Below, one piece after another: positions 13,845-22,407 of a stretch of 27,447 nt of DNA (the first letter of the stretch is position 1; the number at the start of each line of letters is the position of its first letter). A program made the translations under genes and the position numbers. This DNA comes from SFHK01 sp963618055 (GTDB lineage: Bacteria > Bacillota > Clostridia > Christensenellales > Aristaeellaceae). Location of the stretch: assembly GCA_963618055.1 (NCBI GenBank), contig CAVERI010000033.1, forward strand, positions 1 to 27,447, read 5' to 3'. A model generated the notes under the pieces. The model ran no database searches. It saw only the letters and a program-made list of their open reading frames with translations, and was not told the DNA's origin.

Positions 13845-13985
13845 AAAGACACACCTCCTGTTTTCTTCCTCGATAAAAAAAGACCGGCGCAAACGCACCG
13901 CTCCTGCATAGGCCGACCGTCGGCTATGAGAACCCGCGCTGGCGACGCCGCCGGGTGAGAAGCGGTAGCTTCTGCTTTGACCTTA
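13845..13985 (-). ncRNA. infC operon leader (L20-type autoregulatory leader)
   Basis: Between the promoter and the ribosome binding site are successive hairpins: AGAAGC-TACC-GCTTCT, a CCCGGCGGC...GCGCGGG stem, GCCGAC-G-GTCGGC and the terminator-like stem next to infC. In Firmicutes infC leaders, L20 or an attenuation mechanism controls expression. The arrangement fits such an element, but the family assignment is by position only. Confidence 0.6.
13875..13900 (-). terminator. Attenuator in the infC leader
   Basis: CGGTGC-GTTT-GCGCCG on the minus strand (6 bp with one U-G pair), followed by GTC and TTTTTTT. It lies upstream of the infC ribosome binding site, so it would stop transcription before the operon unless antiterminated. 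Confidence 0.75.
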
Positions 13986-13987
13986 AA

Positions 13988-14016
13988 ATGATACCACGTT
14001 CCCATCCCTCTGTCAA
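13988..14016 (-). promoter_or_regulatory. infC operon promoter
   Basis: On the minus strand, TTGACA (14016-14011), 17 bases and TATCAT (13993-13988). It diverges from the pepF promoter about 55 bases away. Confidence 0.85.
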
Positions 14017-14069
14017 TGGCCTTTTCGTCTTTTCACCCAAATTATACAATTCCGGCTTTCTGAAAGCGC

Positions 14070-14098
14070 TTGCGCAAACGGGGCTTTTCCCTTACAAT
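14070..14098 (+). promoter_or_regulatory. pepF promoter
   Basis: TTGCGC (14070-14075), a 17-base spacer and TACAAT (14093-14098). AGGAGG follows at 14115-14120 and the ATG at 14128. Confidence 0.75.
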
Positions 14099-14127
14099 AT
14101 ATAGGAAAACATTCAGGAGGTATCGGT

Positions 14128-15918
14128 ATGGCGGAAAAGCTCTTAAAGCGATGCGAGGTGCCGGTGGAAAACACCTGGCGTCTGGAGGATATTTATGAGA
14201 CGAACGAAGCATGGGAAGCCGACTACGCGAAGCTGAGCGCGCAGGCAGACGCGCCCAAGGCCTACGAAGGCAAGCTTACGGACGAAAAAAAGCTTCTCGA
14301 ATTTCTGACGCTCTCGACCGAGGCCGAGCAGCGTCTGGGCGCCCTGTACGGCTACGCGCGCATGCGCCGCGACGAGGACAATGCCAACCCCGTTTATCAG
14401 GCGCTCGTCGCCCGCATTCAAGCGCTGGCGACCCGCCTCTCGACGGCAGTTTCCTTCGTCGCGCCCGAGCTGCTGGCCGCGCCCGAGGGCTATCTTGAGT
14501 CCGTGCGCGCAAACCCGGACTTCTCCGACTATGATATGTACGTGGACGATCTCATTCGCCGCCGCCCGCACACGCTGTCGGCCGCCGAGGAAAAGCTCGT
14601 GGCCATGGCGGGCGACGTGGCCAACGCGCCCGGAACGATTTACGACATGCTCACCGACGCCGACATGCGCTTCCCGGAGATCACCGACGAAGCCGGCGAC
14701 AAGCTGCGCGTGACCCACGCTAACTACATTCCGCTGGTCATGAGCCGCGACGCGCGCGTGCGCAGGGATGCGTTCGACGCGCTGTATACCACCTATCGCT
14801 CGTTCTCCTCCACGATACCCGCCGTGTACGCCGCCAGCGTGCAGGCCGACATTTTCAGCGCCCGCGCCGGGAAGCACAAAAGCGCGCTCGCGGCCAGCCT
14901 GTACCCCGACAACATTCCCGAGAGCGTATACGATAACCTGATTCTCGCCGTGAACGAGCACCTGCCGTCGCTCCAGAAATTCGTGCAGACGAACGCGAAG
15001 CTGAACGGCATCGACCGCATGCACTTCTACGACCTGTACCTCGCGCCGGAGCTGGGCTTCGACGTGAAGCTGCCGTTTAACGAGGCCTACGACCTTGTGA
15101 TCGACTGCCTGAAGGTGCTGGGCGAGGATTACTGCGACGTGCTCCGCCGCGCGCGCGACGAGCGCTGGATCGATCCCTTCGAAAACGAGGGCAAGTCCTC
15201 CGGCGCGTATTCGTGGGGCACGTATGCCACGCATCCCTACGTGCTGATGAGCTACAAGCCCGACCTCGACCACCTGCAAACCATCGCCCATGAAATGGGG
15301 CACTCGCTGCACACGTGGTATTCCAACACCCAGCCCTTCCCGAAGAGCGACTATTCGCTGTTCGTCGCCGAGGTCGCCTCGACCGTGAACGAGGTGCTGG
15401 TGCTGATGGAGCTGATGGATCGCCACCCGGAAAAGAACGCGCAGGCCTACCTGCTTTACAGCCTGCTGGATTCCTTCCGCGGCACCGTGTTCCGCCAGAC
15501 GATGTTCGCCGAGTTCGAGAAGAGCAGCCACGAGATGGCCGAGCGCGGCGAGGCGCTCACCGTCGAAAGCCTGAACGCCGTGTACGCCGACCTCAACAAA
15601 AAGTACTACGCCAATCTGGAGTACGACGAGCTGATTGCCTACGAATGGATGCGCATCCCTCACTTCTACCGCGCATTCTACGTGTACAAGTACGCCACCG
15701 GCTTCTCCGCCGCCATGGCGATTGCCGGCATGATTCGCCGCGAGGGCGCGCCCGCCGTGGAGCGCTATAAGCGCTTCCTGCACGCGGGCAGCAGCCTCTA
15801 CCCCATCGACGCGCTGAAGCTGGCGGGCATCGATATGTCCTCGCCCGAGCCGGTTCGGAGCGCGCTGAACGAATTTGACGCGCTGCTCGAAAAATACATT
15901 GCCGTGACCGGGAAGTGA
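14128..15918 (+). CDS. pepF: Oligoendopeptidase F (M3B metallopeptidase)
   Basis: 596 residues, the usual PepF length. The zinc motif HEMGH is at residues 388-392 (IAHEMGHSLHTWYS), with the third ligand in FVAEVASTVNEVL about 25 residues later. The N-terminal NTWRLEDIYETNEAWEADYAKL is the typical PepF entry. No signal peptide, so cytosolic. It degrades peptides of roughly 7-17 residues. It has its own promoter and AGGAGG 7 bases before the ATG. The stop overlaps or nearly abuts the GNAT gene downstream, so the two are probably cotranscribed. Confidence 0.97.
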   Translation: MAEKLLKRCEVPVENTWRLEDIYETNEAWEADYAKLSAQADAPKAYEGKLTDEKKLLEFLTLSTEAEQRLGALYGYARMRRDEDNANPVYQALVARIQALATRLSTAVSFVAPELLAAPEGYLESVRANPDFSDYDMYVDDLIRRRPHTLSAAEEKLVAMAGDVANAPGTIYDMLTDADMRFPEITDEAGDKLRVTHANYIPLVMSRDARVRRDAFDALYTTYRSFSSTIPAVYAASVQADIFSARAGKHKSALAASLYPDNIPESVYDNLILAVNEHLPSLQKFVQTNAKLNGIDRMHFYDLYLAPELGFDVKLPFNEAYDLVIDCLKVLGEDYCDVLRRARDERWIDPFENEGKSSGAYSWGTYATHPYVLMSYKPDLDHLQTIAHEMGHSLHTWYSNTQPFPKSDYSLFVAEVASTVNEVLVLMELMDRHPEKNAQAYLLYSLLDSFRGTVFRQTMFAEFEKSSHEMAERGEALTVESLNAVYADLNKKYYANLEYDELIAYEWMRIPHFYRAFYVYKYATGFSAAMAIAGMIRREGAPAVERYKRFLHAGSSLYPIDALKLAGIDMSSPEPVRSALNEFDALLEKYIAVTGK

Positions 15919-15923
15919 AACCG

Positions 15924-16682
15924 ATGACAGGAAAGGAAATCCTCCAGATCGCCCTCAGGCAGTCGGCCGTGGATTGCAGCTGCGCGCCGGAGGACTTCCT
16001 TTCCTCCGAAAACGCGGCCTTCCCATCCAAAAAGCAGCCGGGAGCGCGAAAATATCTCGCTCTCCCTCAGCTTCTGGATTTCGTCAGCTATGGCCACGCT
16101 ATCGTCGTTTCCGGACGGGAAGACCTTCTTCCGCTCGCCCGGAAGCATATGGAAGCCTTTCCCGGCCACACCGCGTTCGAAGCCGCCGGAATTGTTTCCC
16201 TCGCCCGCGCGCTCGCGCCCTTGAGTCTCGCGCCCGTGTACGACGGCGAATATTTCCTGCCCGACCCCGAGCGGCTGCATGCGCATGCCTGCCCGTTTCC
16301 GCTTCGCGTGCTGGAAAAAGACGCGCTGACCGGTCTGTACCGCCCCGAATGGAGCAACGCGCTGTGTGAGCGCCGCCGCGAGCTGGACATGCTGGCTGTC
16401 GGCGCGTATGACGGCAGTACGCTCGTCGGCCTTGCGGGCTGCTCCGCCGACTGCGAAACCATGTGGCAGATCGGCGTGGACGTTCTTCCCGAATACCGCT
16501 CTCTCGGCATTGCCAAGGCGCTGACCAGCCGTCTGGCGCTCGAGACCCTGCGCCGCGGCAGGGTTCCCTTCTACTGCTGCGGCTGGGCGAACATCTCCTC
16601 CGCGCGAAACGCCCTCGCCTGCGGCTTTCGCCCCGCGTGGGCGCAGCTGACCGTGAAGCCGGTCGAGGATTCATCATTATAA
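15924..16682 (+). CDS. GNAT-family N-acetyltransferase
   Basis: 252 residues from ATG 15924. The C-terminal half (about 150-245) is a GNAT domain: MLAVGAYDGSTLVGLAG, then IGVDVLPEYRSLGIAKALTSRL with the acetyl-CoA loop RSLGIA, and NISSARNALACGFRPAWAQL at the end. The N-terminal 130 residues are less conserved and may be a degenerate GNAT-like half. An alternative GTG start at 15915 overlaps the pepF stop as GTGA, but GGGAAG (15910-15915) lies 8 bases before the ATG, which is therefore preferred. The acceptor substrate is unknown. It follows pepF directly and probably shares its transcript. Confidence 0.8.
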   Translation: MTGKEILQIALRQSAVDCSCAPEDFLSSENAAFPSKKQPGARKYLALPQLLDFVSYGHAIVVSGREDLLPLARKHMEAFPGHTAFEAAGIVSLARALAPLSLAPVYDGEYFLPDPERLHAHACPFPLRVLEKDALTGLYRPEWSNALCERRRELDMLAVGAYDGSTLVGLAGCSADCETMWQIGVDVLPEYRSLGIAKALTSRLALETLRRGRVPFYCCGWANISSARNALACGFRPAWAQLTVKPVEDSSL

Positions 16683-16714
16683 TAGGAAGTATCACTGCCG
16701 ATTCTAACGAAAAT

Positions 16715-16777
16715 GCCGGGATAAGGCTCCCGGCTTGCCGCAGACAGCGGGCGTTTTTCAGCGCGACGCTGTTTTTT
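16715..16777 (+). terminator. Tandem terminator hairpins after the GNAT gene
   Basis: GCCGGG (16715-16720) pairs with CCCGGC (16729-16734). Farther on, CAGCG-CGA-CGCTG (16759-16771) is followed by TTTTTT, a compact plus-strand terminator. A CCGC...GCGG stem with TTTTT lies between them. The region separates the converging pepF-GNAT and fucosidase genes. Confidence 0.7.
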
Positions 16778-16845
16778 CTTATCTCTCGACCATGATGCGT
16801 TTGATGTGTTCATATAATTATTCAACGCGCCCCTGCAGGCATCGT

Positions 16846-18231
16846 TCACAGTCTTTCACTCGCTGCACCCACAGCATTCAAACGGAACACCGGCGCGATG
16901 GGGCTTTCGCCGCGCAGACCCTCCGGGATATGCAGCACCGCGTGATTCTCGAACGTCTCCACGCGCACGGGCGCGCCGGAGCCGAGCAGCTTCGCTTCGC
17001 GCACATCCGGCAGCGGAACGGTCACGCTTCCGCCCATCGTTTTTCCCTCCGGCAGCCGCCAGAGCGCGTAGCGCGCATGGGCGTTCTGGGTAAACGACCA
17101 CTCGCCGTCGAAGTACGGCGCCAGCGCGCGCGTTTCAAAAATCGCCTCGCCGTGCACTCGCAGCCAATCGCCCAGCTCCAACGCGCGCTCGCGGGCGCGC
17201 AGGGGCAGGCGGCCGTCCGGCTGTGCGCCGATGTTCAGCGCCATATTGCCGCCCTTGCCCACCACGTCGATCAGCAAATGCGTCAGCGTGCGCAGCGGCT
17301 TCGGCACGTCCTCATAGCCGAAGGCAAACGAATGACCGATCGTGATGCAGCTCTCCCACGGCACTGAAATGTAATGGTCGGGCACCTGCTGCTCGGGGGT
17401 GATGTAGTTTTCCGTCTCACCGCCGATCGTGCGGTCGGCGAGAATCAGCCCCGGATTGATCCTCCGCGCCCGCTCGGCCAGCTCCATCAGCCGGATGTCC
17501 TGATGGTTGCGCGGGCCAACCTGCCCGCCGTCCAGCCACAGAATGTCCACCGGCCCCAGCTTCGTAACCAGCTCCATCAGCTGATTGTGCGTAAATTCGA
17601 TATACTTTTCCCACAGCTCCGGCCGCTCGCGCGGGTCGTAGGTCGGATTGCGCCAGTGCGCCACCGGCAGCTCGCAGCCCGGCGCCCAGTACCACGGGCA
17701 GTGCCAGTCCGGCTTGGAGAAGTACGGCGCAATGTGAATGCCGCGGGCGCGGAACGCGTCAAACAGCACCTTGGCGATATTCGCGTACTGATGCGTGTGA
17801 AACGGGCAGTCCGCGCCGGTCACCTTGTAGTCGCTGTACGCGGTGTCGTACATGCAGAAGCCGTCGTGATGCTTCGTCGTGAAGATAAAATAGCGGAAGC
17901 CGACGCGCGCGGCGAAGTCCGCCCATTCGTGCGGCTGAAAGCGCAGCGGATTGAACGACCGGTTCAGATCAAAATACTGCCTGCGGAACAGCTCCGCGTC
18001 CGGCTCCCACGTGTAATCCTTGCGCGCCCAATCCGCGTCGCCGTCCGACAGCGGCCAGCTTTCGCAGATTCCCAGCTCCGAATACGCGCCCCAGTGCACC
18101 ATCAGCGCCAGCTTCTGATCTCGAAACCATTCCAGCCTTTCGCGCACCGCCGCCTCCTTTGGAACGACGTACTTCTCCTCCTCCGAATGATTGATAATGT
18201 CCCCGCGCAGAGCCTCGATCAATTCAGACAT
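16846..18231 (-). CDS. Alpha-L-fucosidase, GH29
   Basis: 461 residues. GH29 features: LALMVHWGAYSELG (42-54), FRYFIFTTKHHDGFCMYDTAYSDY (112-135 region) and the nucleophile region DILWLDGGQ with Asp234. The end of the catalytic barrel reads VVGKGGNMALNIGAQPDG, and a small C-terminal beta domain follows (about 380-461). No signal peptide, so it acts in the cytosol on imported fucosylated oligosaccharides. The start at 18231 is chosen because GGAGG lies about 7 bases upstream; the longer frame to 18375 covers the atp terminator. It stands alone, with no fucose transport or catabolism genes nearby. Confidence 0.93.
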   Translation of the reverse strand: MSELIEALRGDIINHSEEEKYVVPKEAAVRERLEWFRDQKLALMVHWGAYSELGICESWPLSDGDADWARKDYTWEPDAELFRRQYFDLNRSFNPLRFQPHEWADFAARVGFRYFIFTTKHHDGFCMYDTAYSDYKVTGADCPFHTHQYANIAKVLFDAFRARGIHIAPYFSKPDWHCPWYWAPGCELPVAHWRNPTYDPRERPELWEKYIEFTHNQLMELVTKLGPVDILWLDGGQVGPRNHQDIRLMELAERARRINPGLILADRTIGGETENYITPEQQVPDHYISVPWESCITIGHSFAFGYEDVPKPLRTLTHLLIDVVGKGGNMALNIGAQPDGRLPLRARERALELGDWLRVHGEAIFETRALAPYFDGEWSFTQNAHARYALWRLPEGKTMGGSVTVPLPDVREAKLLGSGAPVRVETFENHAVLHIPEGLRGESPIAPVFRLNAVGAASERL

Positions 18232-18303
18232 GCCGCGTCCTCCTTCGTCCGTTTTTTCTTCCATTCTAACATATTTTTCCGCGTTCCGCCACCCGTTTGA
18301 GAA

Positions 18304-18349
18304 CAAAAAATCCGTCCCCGAAAAACAGCTTTTGCTTTTCGAAGACGGA
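18304..18349 (-). terminator. Terminator of the atp operon
   Basis: On the minus strand, TCCGTCTTCGAAAAGC and GCTGTTTTTCGGGGACGGA form a long, slightly imperfect stem with an AAAA loop, followed by TTTTTTG. It starts 12 bases after the atpC stop. Confidence 0.88.
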
Positions 18350-18361
18350 GATGCGTCTGCC

Positions 18362-18619
18362 CTATTTCCATTCAAAGCGCTCGCACAGGAGCGTCGTGCC
18401 CTCGCGGGTTACGGTCAGGACGCCCGGGCCGGTTTCGGCCAGCCGGGTCTGCCCGTCGGCGGTCACGCGCACCGTGCCCGCGACGACCTCGGCGGCATAT
18501 TCAGCGTGCCGCGGCAGGATGGCTGCGTCGCCCTCCCGCGTGCGCAGCACCAGCCGTTCGGCCTCGCCGTCAAACGCGGCGCGCCGCGGCGCGACAATTT
18601 TCAGGTGGAACCCGTTCAC
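18362..18619 (-). CDS. atpC: ATP synthase epsilon subunit, N-terminal domain only
   Basis: 85 residues against the usual 130-140. It covers the beta-sandwich domain (FHLKIVAPRRAAFDGEAERLVLRTREGDAAILPRHAEYAAEV ... VRVTADGQTRLAETGPGVLTV split by eye into strands). It stops where the C-terminal helical hairpin should begin. That hairpin carries the ATPase-inhibitory function in many bacteria. The terminator follows 12 bases after the stop, so no frameshifted remainder exists. The start is GTG at 18619, 3 bases after atpD. Epsilon links gamma to the c ring. Confidence 0.88.
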   Translation of the reverse strand: MNGFHLKIVAPRRAAFDGEAERLVLRTREGDAAILPRHAEYAAEVVAGTVRVTADGQTRLAETGPGVLTVTREGTTLLCERFEWK

Positions 18620-18622
18620 GGT

Positions 18623-20005
18623 TTATTTCCCTGCCTTCCTGAGCACGTCGTCGATGCCGCCCGCGAAGAGGAACGCGCTTTCCGGGATGTCGTCATGCTT
18701 GCCCTCGATGATCTCGCGGAAGCCGCGCAGCGTTTCGGCAATGGGCACATAGCGCCCCTCCATTCCGGTGTACTGCTCGGCGACGGAGAACGGCTGGCTC
18801 AGGAATCGCTGCACCTTGCGGGCGCGCGCGACGGTCAGCTTGTCCTCCTCGGACAGCTCGTCCATGCCCATGATGGCGATGATGTCCTGCAATTCCTTAT
18901 AGCGCTGCAGAATGCTCTGCACGCCGCGGGCGATTTCGTAATGCTCTTTTCCGACGATCTCCGGCGCGAGGATGCGGCTGGTGGAATCCAGCGGATCCAC
19001 GGCGGGATAGATGCCCAAGGACGATATAGCGCGGCTTAACACCGTCGTCGCGTCCAGATGCGCGAATGTCGTGGCCGGCGCGGGGTCGGTCAGGTCGTCC
19101 GCCGGAACGTACACGGCCTGAATGGACGTGATCGAGCCCTTGCGGGTGGAGGTGATTCGCTCCTGCAGCGCGCCCATTTCGGTCGCCAGCGTCGGCTGAT
19201 AGCCGACGGCGCTGGGCATGCGCCCCAGCAGCGCGGAAACCTCGCTGCCCGCCTGCGTAAAGCGGTAAATGTTGTCGATGAACAGAAGCACGTCCTGCTG
19301 CTCCTCATCGCGGAAATATTCCGCCATCGTAAGGCCGGACAGCGCCACGCGCATACGCGCTCCCGGCGGCTCGTTCATCTGTCCGTACACGAGCGCGGTC
19401 TTGCCGAGCACGCCGGACTCCTTCATTTCATTATACAGATCGTTGCCCTCGCGGGTACGCTCGCCCACGCCCGCGAACACGCTGATGCCGCCGTGCCGGC
19501 GGGCAATGTTGTTGATCAGCTCCATGATGATGACCGTCTTGCCCACGCCCGCGCCGCCGAACAGACCAACCTTGCCGCCCTTGGCGTAGGGCGCGATCAG
19601 GTCGATGACCTTGATGCCGGTTTCGAGGATTTCCGTGGACGTCTGCTGCTCGTCATACGGCGGCGGCAGACGGTGAATCGGCCATTTCTCCGCGGTTTCC
19701 GGCGCGCGCATGCCGTCAATCGGCTCGCCGAGCAGATTGAACATGCGTCCTAAGCACTTATCGCCCACCGGCACCTCAATCGGAGAACCGGTATCGACGC
19801 ACGCCGCGCCGCGCGCGAGTCCATCCGTTGAATTCATGGAAATCAGGCGCGCCACGTTGTCGCCGACGTGCTGCGCGACCTCCATCACCAGCGTTTTCCC
19901 GTTCACCTCGGTGGTGACGGCGTTTCGCATGGCGGGCAGCTGCCCGTCCGCAAATTTCACGTCCACGACAGGCCCGATCACCTGCACGACGATGCCCGTA
20001 TTCAT
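18623..20005 (-). CDS. atpD: ATP synthase F1 beta subunit
   Basis: 460 residues. Walker A is GGAGVGKT at 150-157, the catalytic glutamate is in GERTREGNDLY (Glu182), and the DELSEEDK segment near the end of the catalytic domain is present. MNTGIVVQVIGPVVDVKF is the standard start. The ATG at 20005 is chosen over 20014 because AGGAAGG directly abuts the latter. The gene follows atpG with 5 bases between stop and start. It is the catalytic nucleotide-binding subunit of F1. Confidence 0.97.
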   Translation of the reverse strand: MNTGIVVQVIGPVVDVKFADGQLPAMRNAVTTEVNGKTLVMEVAQHVGDNVARLISMNSTDGLARGAACVDTGSPIEVPVGDKCLGRMFNLLGEPIDGMRAPETAEKWPIHRLPPPYDEQQTSTEILETGIKVIDLIAPYAKGGKVGLFGGAGVGKTVIIMELINNIARRHGGISVFAGVGERTREGNDLYNEMKESGVLGKTALVYGQMNEPPGARMRVALSGLTMAEYFRDEEQQDVLLFIDNIYRFTQAGSEVSALLGRMPSAVGYQPTLATEMGALQERITSTRKGSITSIQAVYVPADDLTDPAPATTFAHLDATTVLSRAISSLGIYPAVDPLDSTSRILAPEIVGKEHYEIARGVQSILQRYKELQDIIAIMGMDELSEEDKLTVARARKVQRFLSQPFSVAEQYTGMEGRYVPIAETLRGFREIIEGKHDDIPESAFLFAGGIDDVLRKAGK

Positions 20006-20010
20006 GCCCT

Positions 20011-20865
20011 TCATCCTTCCTGATTCTCCGCGCCCGCGACAATCTCGGTCAGCTCCTGCGTGATCGCACCCTGCCGCGCGCGGTTGTATTGAAGCCTCAG
20101 CCGGTCGATCATCTGTCCGGCGTTGCGGGTCGCGCTGTCCATGGCCATGCGCCGCGCCGCGGTCTCGCACAGAAACGCTTCCCGCGCCGCCGCGTACAGC
20201 ATGCCGGTCAGCGCCGTTTTGACCGCCGCATCGAAAATGTCCTCCGGCGCCGGTTCAAAGAGCATCTGCTCCTTTGGCGCGGACTCGTCTCCCTTTTCAA
20301 GGGGAAGCAGCCTTGTAACGACCGGTTCCTGCGAAAGCATCGAGTGAAACTCGGTATGCACCAGCTCCACGCGCGTCCAAAAGCCGTTCTGATAGCCCAC
20401 GATCACCTGCGCCGCGGCGCGTTCCGCCGCGCCGACATCAAACGTCTCCACGCGCGCGAACGCATTGTCCGCGATTTCCGCGCCGTTCGCCGCAAGGCTT
20501 TCCGCTGCCTTCCGGCCGACCGGCAGGCAGACGCATTCGCCCGAACGCATTCGCTCTGCCGCCAGACGCAGAACGCCGCTGTTGTAGCCGCCCGCCAGTC
20601 CGCGGTCGCCCGCGATTACGATCAGAAGCGTTTTGCCTTCCTTTTCACCCTGCAAAAACGCGCTTTGCGTGCCCGGCGGCGCGTAGCGCGCCAGCGTATT
20701 CAGCGTTTCCTTCGCCGCGGCAAAGAACGGACAGCTTGCGTCCCGCTCCTCCCGCGCGCGGCGAATGCGCGACGCGGCGACCAGCTGCATGGCATGCGTC
20801 AGCTGCCGCGTGCTTTCCACACTGCGGATGCGCGTTTTAATCTCCTTCATCGACGCCCCGGCCAT
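20011..20865 (-). CDS. atpG: ATP synthase F1 gamma subunit
   Basis: 284 residues. The N-terminal helix (MKEIKTRIRSVESTRQLTHAMQLVAASRIRRA) and the C-terminal helix (MDSATRNAGQMIDRLRLQYNRARQGAITQELTEIVAGA) are the coiled coil that rotates inside alpha3beta3. The GDRGLAGGYNSGVL segment is conserved. The start at 20865 has GGGAGG 8 bases upstream; the ATG at 20850 is an alternative. It lies 3 bases after atpA. Confidence 0.97.
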   Translation of the reverse strand: MAGASMKEIKTRIRSVESTRQLTHAMQLVAASRIRRAREERDASCPFFAAAKETLNTLARYAPPGTQSAFLQGEKEGKTLLIVIAGDRGLAGGYNSGVLRLAAERMRSGECVCLPVGRKAAESLAANGAEIADNAFARVETFDVGAAERAAAQVIVGYQNGFWTRVELVHTEFHSMLSQEPVVTRLLPLEKGDESAPKEQMLFEPAPEDIFDAAVKTALTGMLYAAAREAFLCETAARRMAMDSATRNAGQMIDRLRLQYNRARQGAITQELTEIVAGAENQEG

Positions 20866-20868
20866 CGA

Positions 20869-22389
20869 CTACGCCTCCCGCCCGGCGAGGAAATCGTCCG
20901 TGAACCGGCAAATCGCCTCGTCCAGCTTCTGCCAGCCTTCGTCCGTCAGATTGCCCGTTTCACGAATCTCCTTCAGAAGCGGCTCGTGCTGCGCGCGCAT
21001 GCGCTCGTACAGCGCCCGTTCGTATTCGCGCACGTCCGAAGCCTTCACGTCCTTCAGCCGGTCGTTGACCACGGCGTACAGGATGCACACCTGATCCTCC
21101 ACCGCCACCGGCTCGTTTCGTCCCTGCTTCAGCACCTCCACGATGCGCTCGCCCTGCTGAAGCCGCGCGCGGGTGTCCGCGTCCAAATCGCTGCCGAACT
21201 GCGCGAACGCCTGCAGCTCGCGGTACTGGCTGTAGAGCAGCTTCAGCGTGCCCGCGACCTTCTTCATGGCCTTGATCTGCGCGTTGCCGCCGACGCGGGA
21301 CACCGAAATGCCCGGGTTCACGGCGGGCATGATCCCCTCGTGGAATAGCTCGCTCTCCAGATAGATCTGCCCGTCGGTAATGGAAATCACGTTTGTGGGA
21401 ATATACGCGGACACGTCGCCCGCCTGCGTTTCGATGATCGGCAGCGCCGTAAGGCTTCCGCCGCCGTATTCCGGCGCGAGCCGCGCCGCGCGCTCCAGCA
21501 GACGGCTGTGCAGATAGAACACGTCGCCCGGATACGCCTCGCGTCCCGGCGGGCGGCGAATCAGAAGCGACAGCGCGCGATAGGCAACGGCATGCTTGCT
21601 CAGATCGTCATAGACAATCAGCACGTCCCGACCCTTGTCCATGAAGTACTCGCCCATGGCGCAGCCGGAATACGGCGCGATATATTGCATCGGCGCGGAT
21701 TCGGAGGCCGTCGCAGATACGACGATGGTGTATTCCATCGCGCCCGCGCGGGTCAGCTGCTCCACCAGCTGTGCCACGGTGGACTGCTTCTGGCCGATGG
21801 CCACATACACGCATACGACGTTTTTGCCCTTCTGGTTGATAATCGCGTCGGTCGCAATGGCCGTTTTTCCGGTCTGGCGGTCGCCGATAATCAGCTCACG
21901 CTGACCGCGGCCGATGGGAATCATCGAGTCGATGGCCTTAATGCCCGTCTGAAGCGGCACGCTGACGCTCTTTCTCTCAATGATGCCGGGCGCGTCGTGC
22001 TCCACGGGGCGCAGCTCGGCGGCGTCCACCGGGCCTTTGCCGTCAATCGGCTCGCCCAGCGCGTTCAGCACGCGTCCAATCAGCTTTTCGCCCGCGGGAA
22101 CGGAAACAACCCTGCCCGTGCGCTCGACGCGCGTACCTTCGGCAACGTCCCTGTCCTCGCCCAAGAGCGCGACGGCAACGCTGTTTTCCTCCAGATTCAT
22201 CGCCATGCCGTAGCCGCCCGTGGCAAAATGCAGAAGCTCTCCGGCCACGCACCTGTCCAGCCCGGACACGCGCGCAATGCCGTCGCCCACAATCAGCACC
22301 GTGCCGGTATCGGCTTCGGACACCTTCGCTTCATAATTTTTGATCTGCTCCCGTATGACGCGGGAGATTTCTTCCGGCTTCAGCCGCAT
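20869..22389 (-). CDS. atpA: ATP synthase F1 alpha subunit
   Basis: 506 residues. The non-catalytic Walker A is GDRQTGKT (169-176). VLNALGEPIDGKGP, the SERERR-like PPGREAYPGDVFYLHSRLLERAA region and NVISITDGQIYLE are typical. AGGAGG is 8 bases before the ATG. The gene follows atpH with an 18-base gap. Alpha alternates with beta in F1 and carries the regulatory nucleotide sites. Confidence 0.98.
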   Translation of the reverse strand: MRLKPEEISRVIREQIKNYEAKVSEADTGTVLIVGDGIARVSGLDRCVAGELLHFATGGYGMAMNLEENSVAVALLGEDRDVAEGTRVERTGRVVSVPAGEKLIGRVLNALGEPIDGKGPVDAAELRPVEHDAPGIIERKSVSVPLQTGIKAIDSMIPIGRGQRELIIGDRQTGKTAIATDAIINQKGKNVVCVYVAIGQKQSTVAQLVEQLTRAGAMEYTIVVSATASESAPMQYIAPYSGCAMGEYFMDKGRDVLIVYDDLSKHAVAYRALSLLIRRPPGREAYPGDVFYLHSRLLERAARLAPEYGGGSLTALPIIETQAGDVSAYIPTNVISITDGQIYLESELFHEGIMPAVNPGISVSRVGGNAQIKAMKKVAGTLKLLYSQYRELQAFAQFGSDLDADTRARLQQGERIVEVLKQGRNEPVAVEDQVCILYAVVNDRLKDVKASDVREYERALYERMRAQHEPLLKEIRETGNLTDEGWQKLDEAICRFTDDFLAGREA

Positions 22390-22407
22390 GATTTCGTCCT
22401 CCTGCCG

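Noticed and set aside
14143..15783. 546-codon open frame antisense to pepF
   Set aside because: It mirrors pepF codon by codon, has no family resemblance, and long antisense frames are expected in GC-rich coding DNA. The same applies to long frames opposite atpA, atpG, the fucosidase and cyuA.
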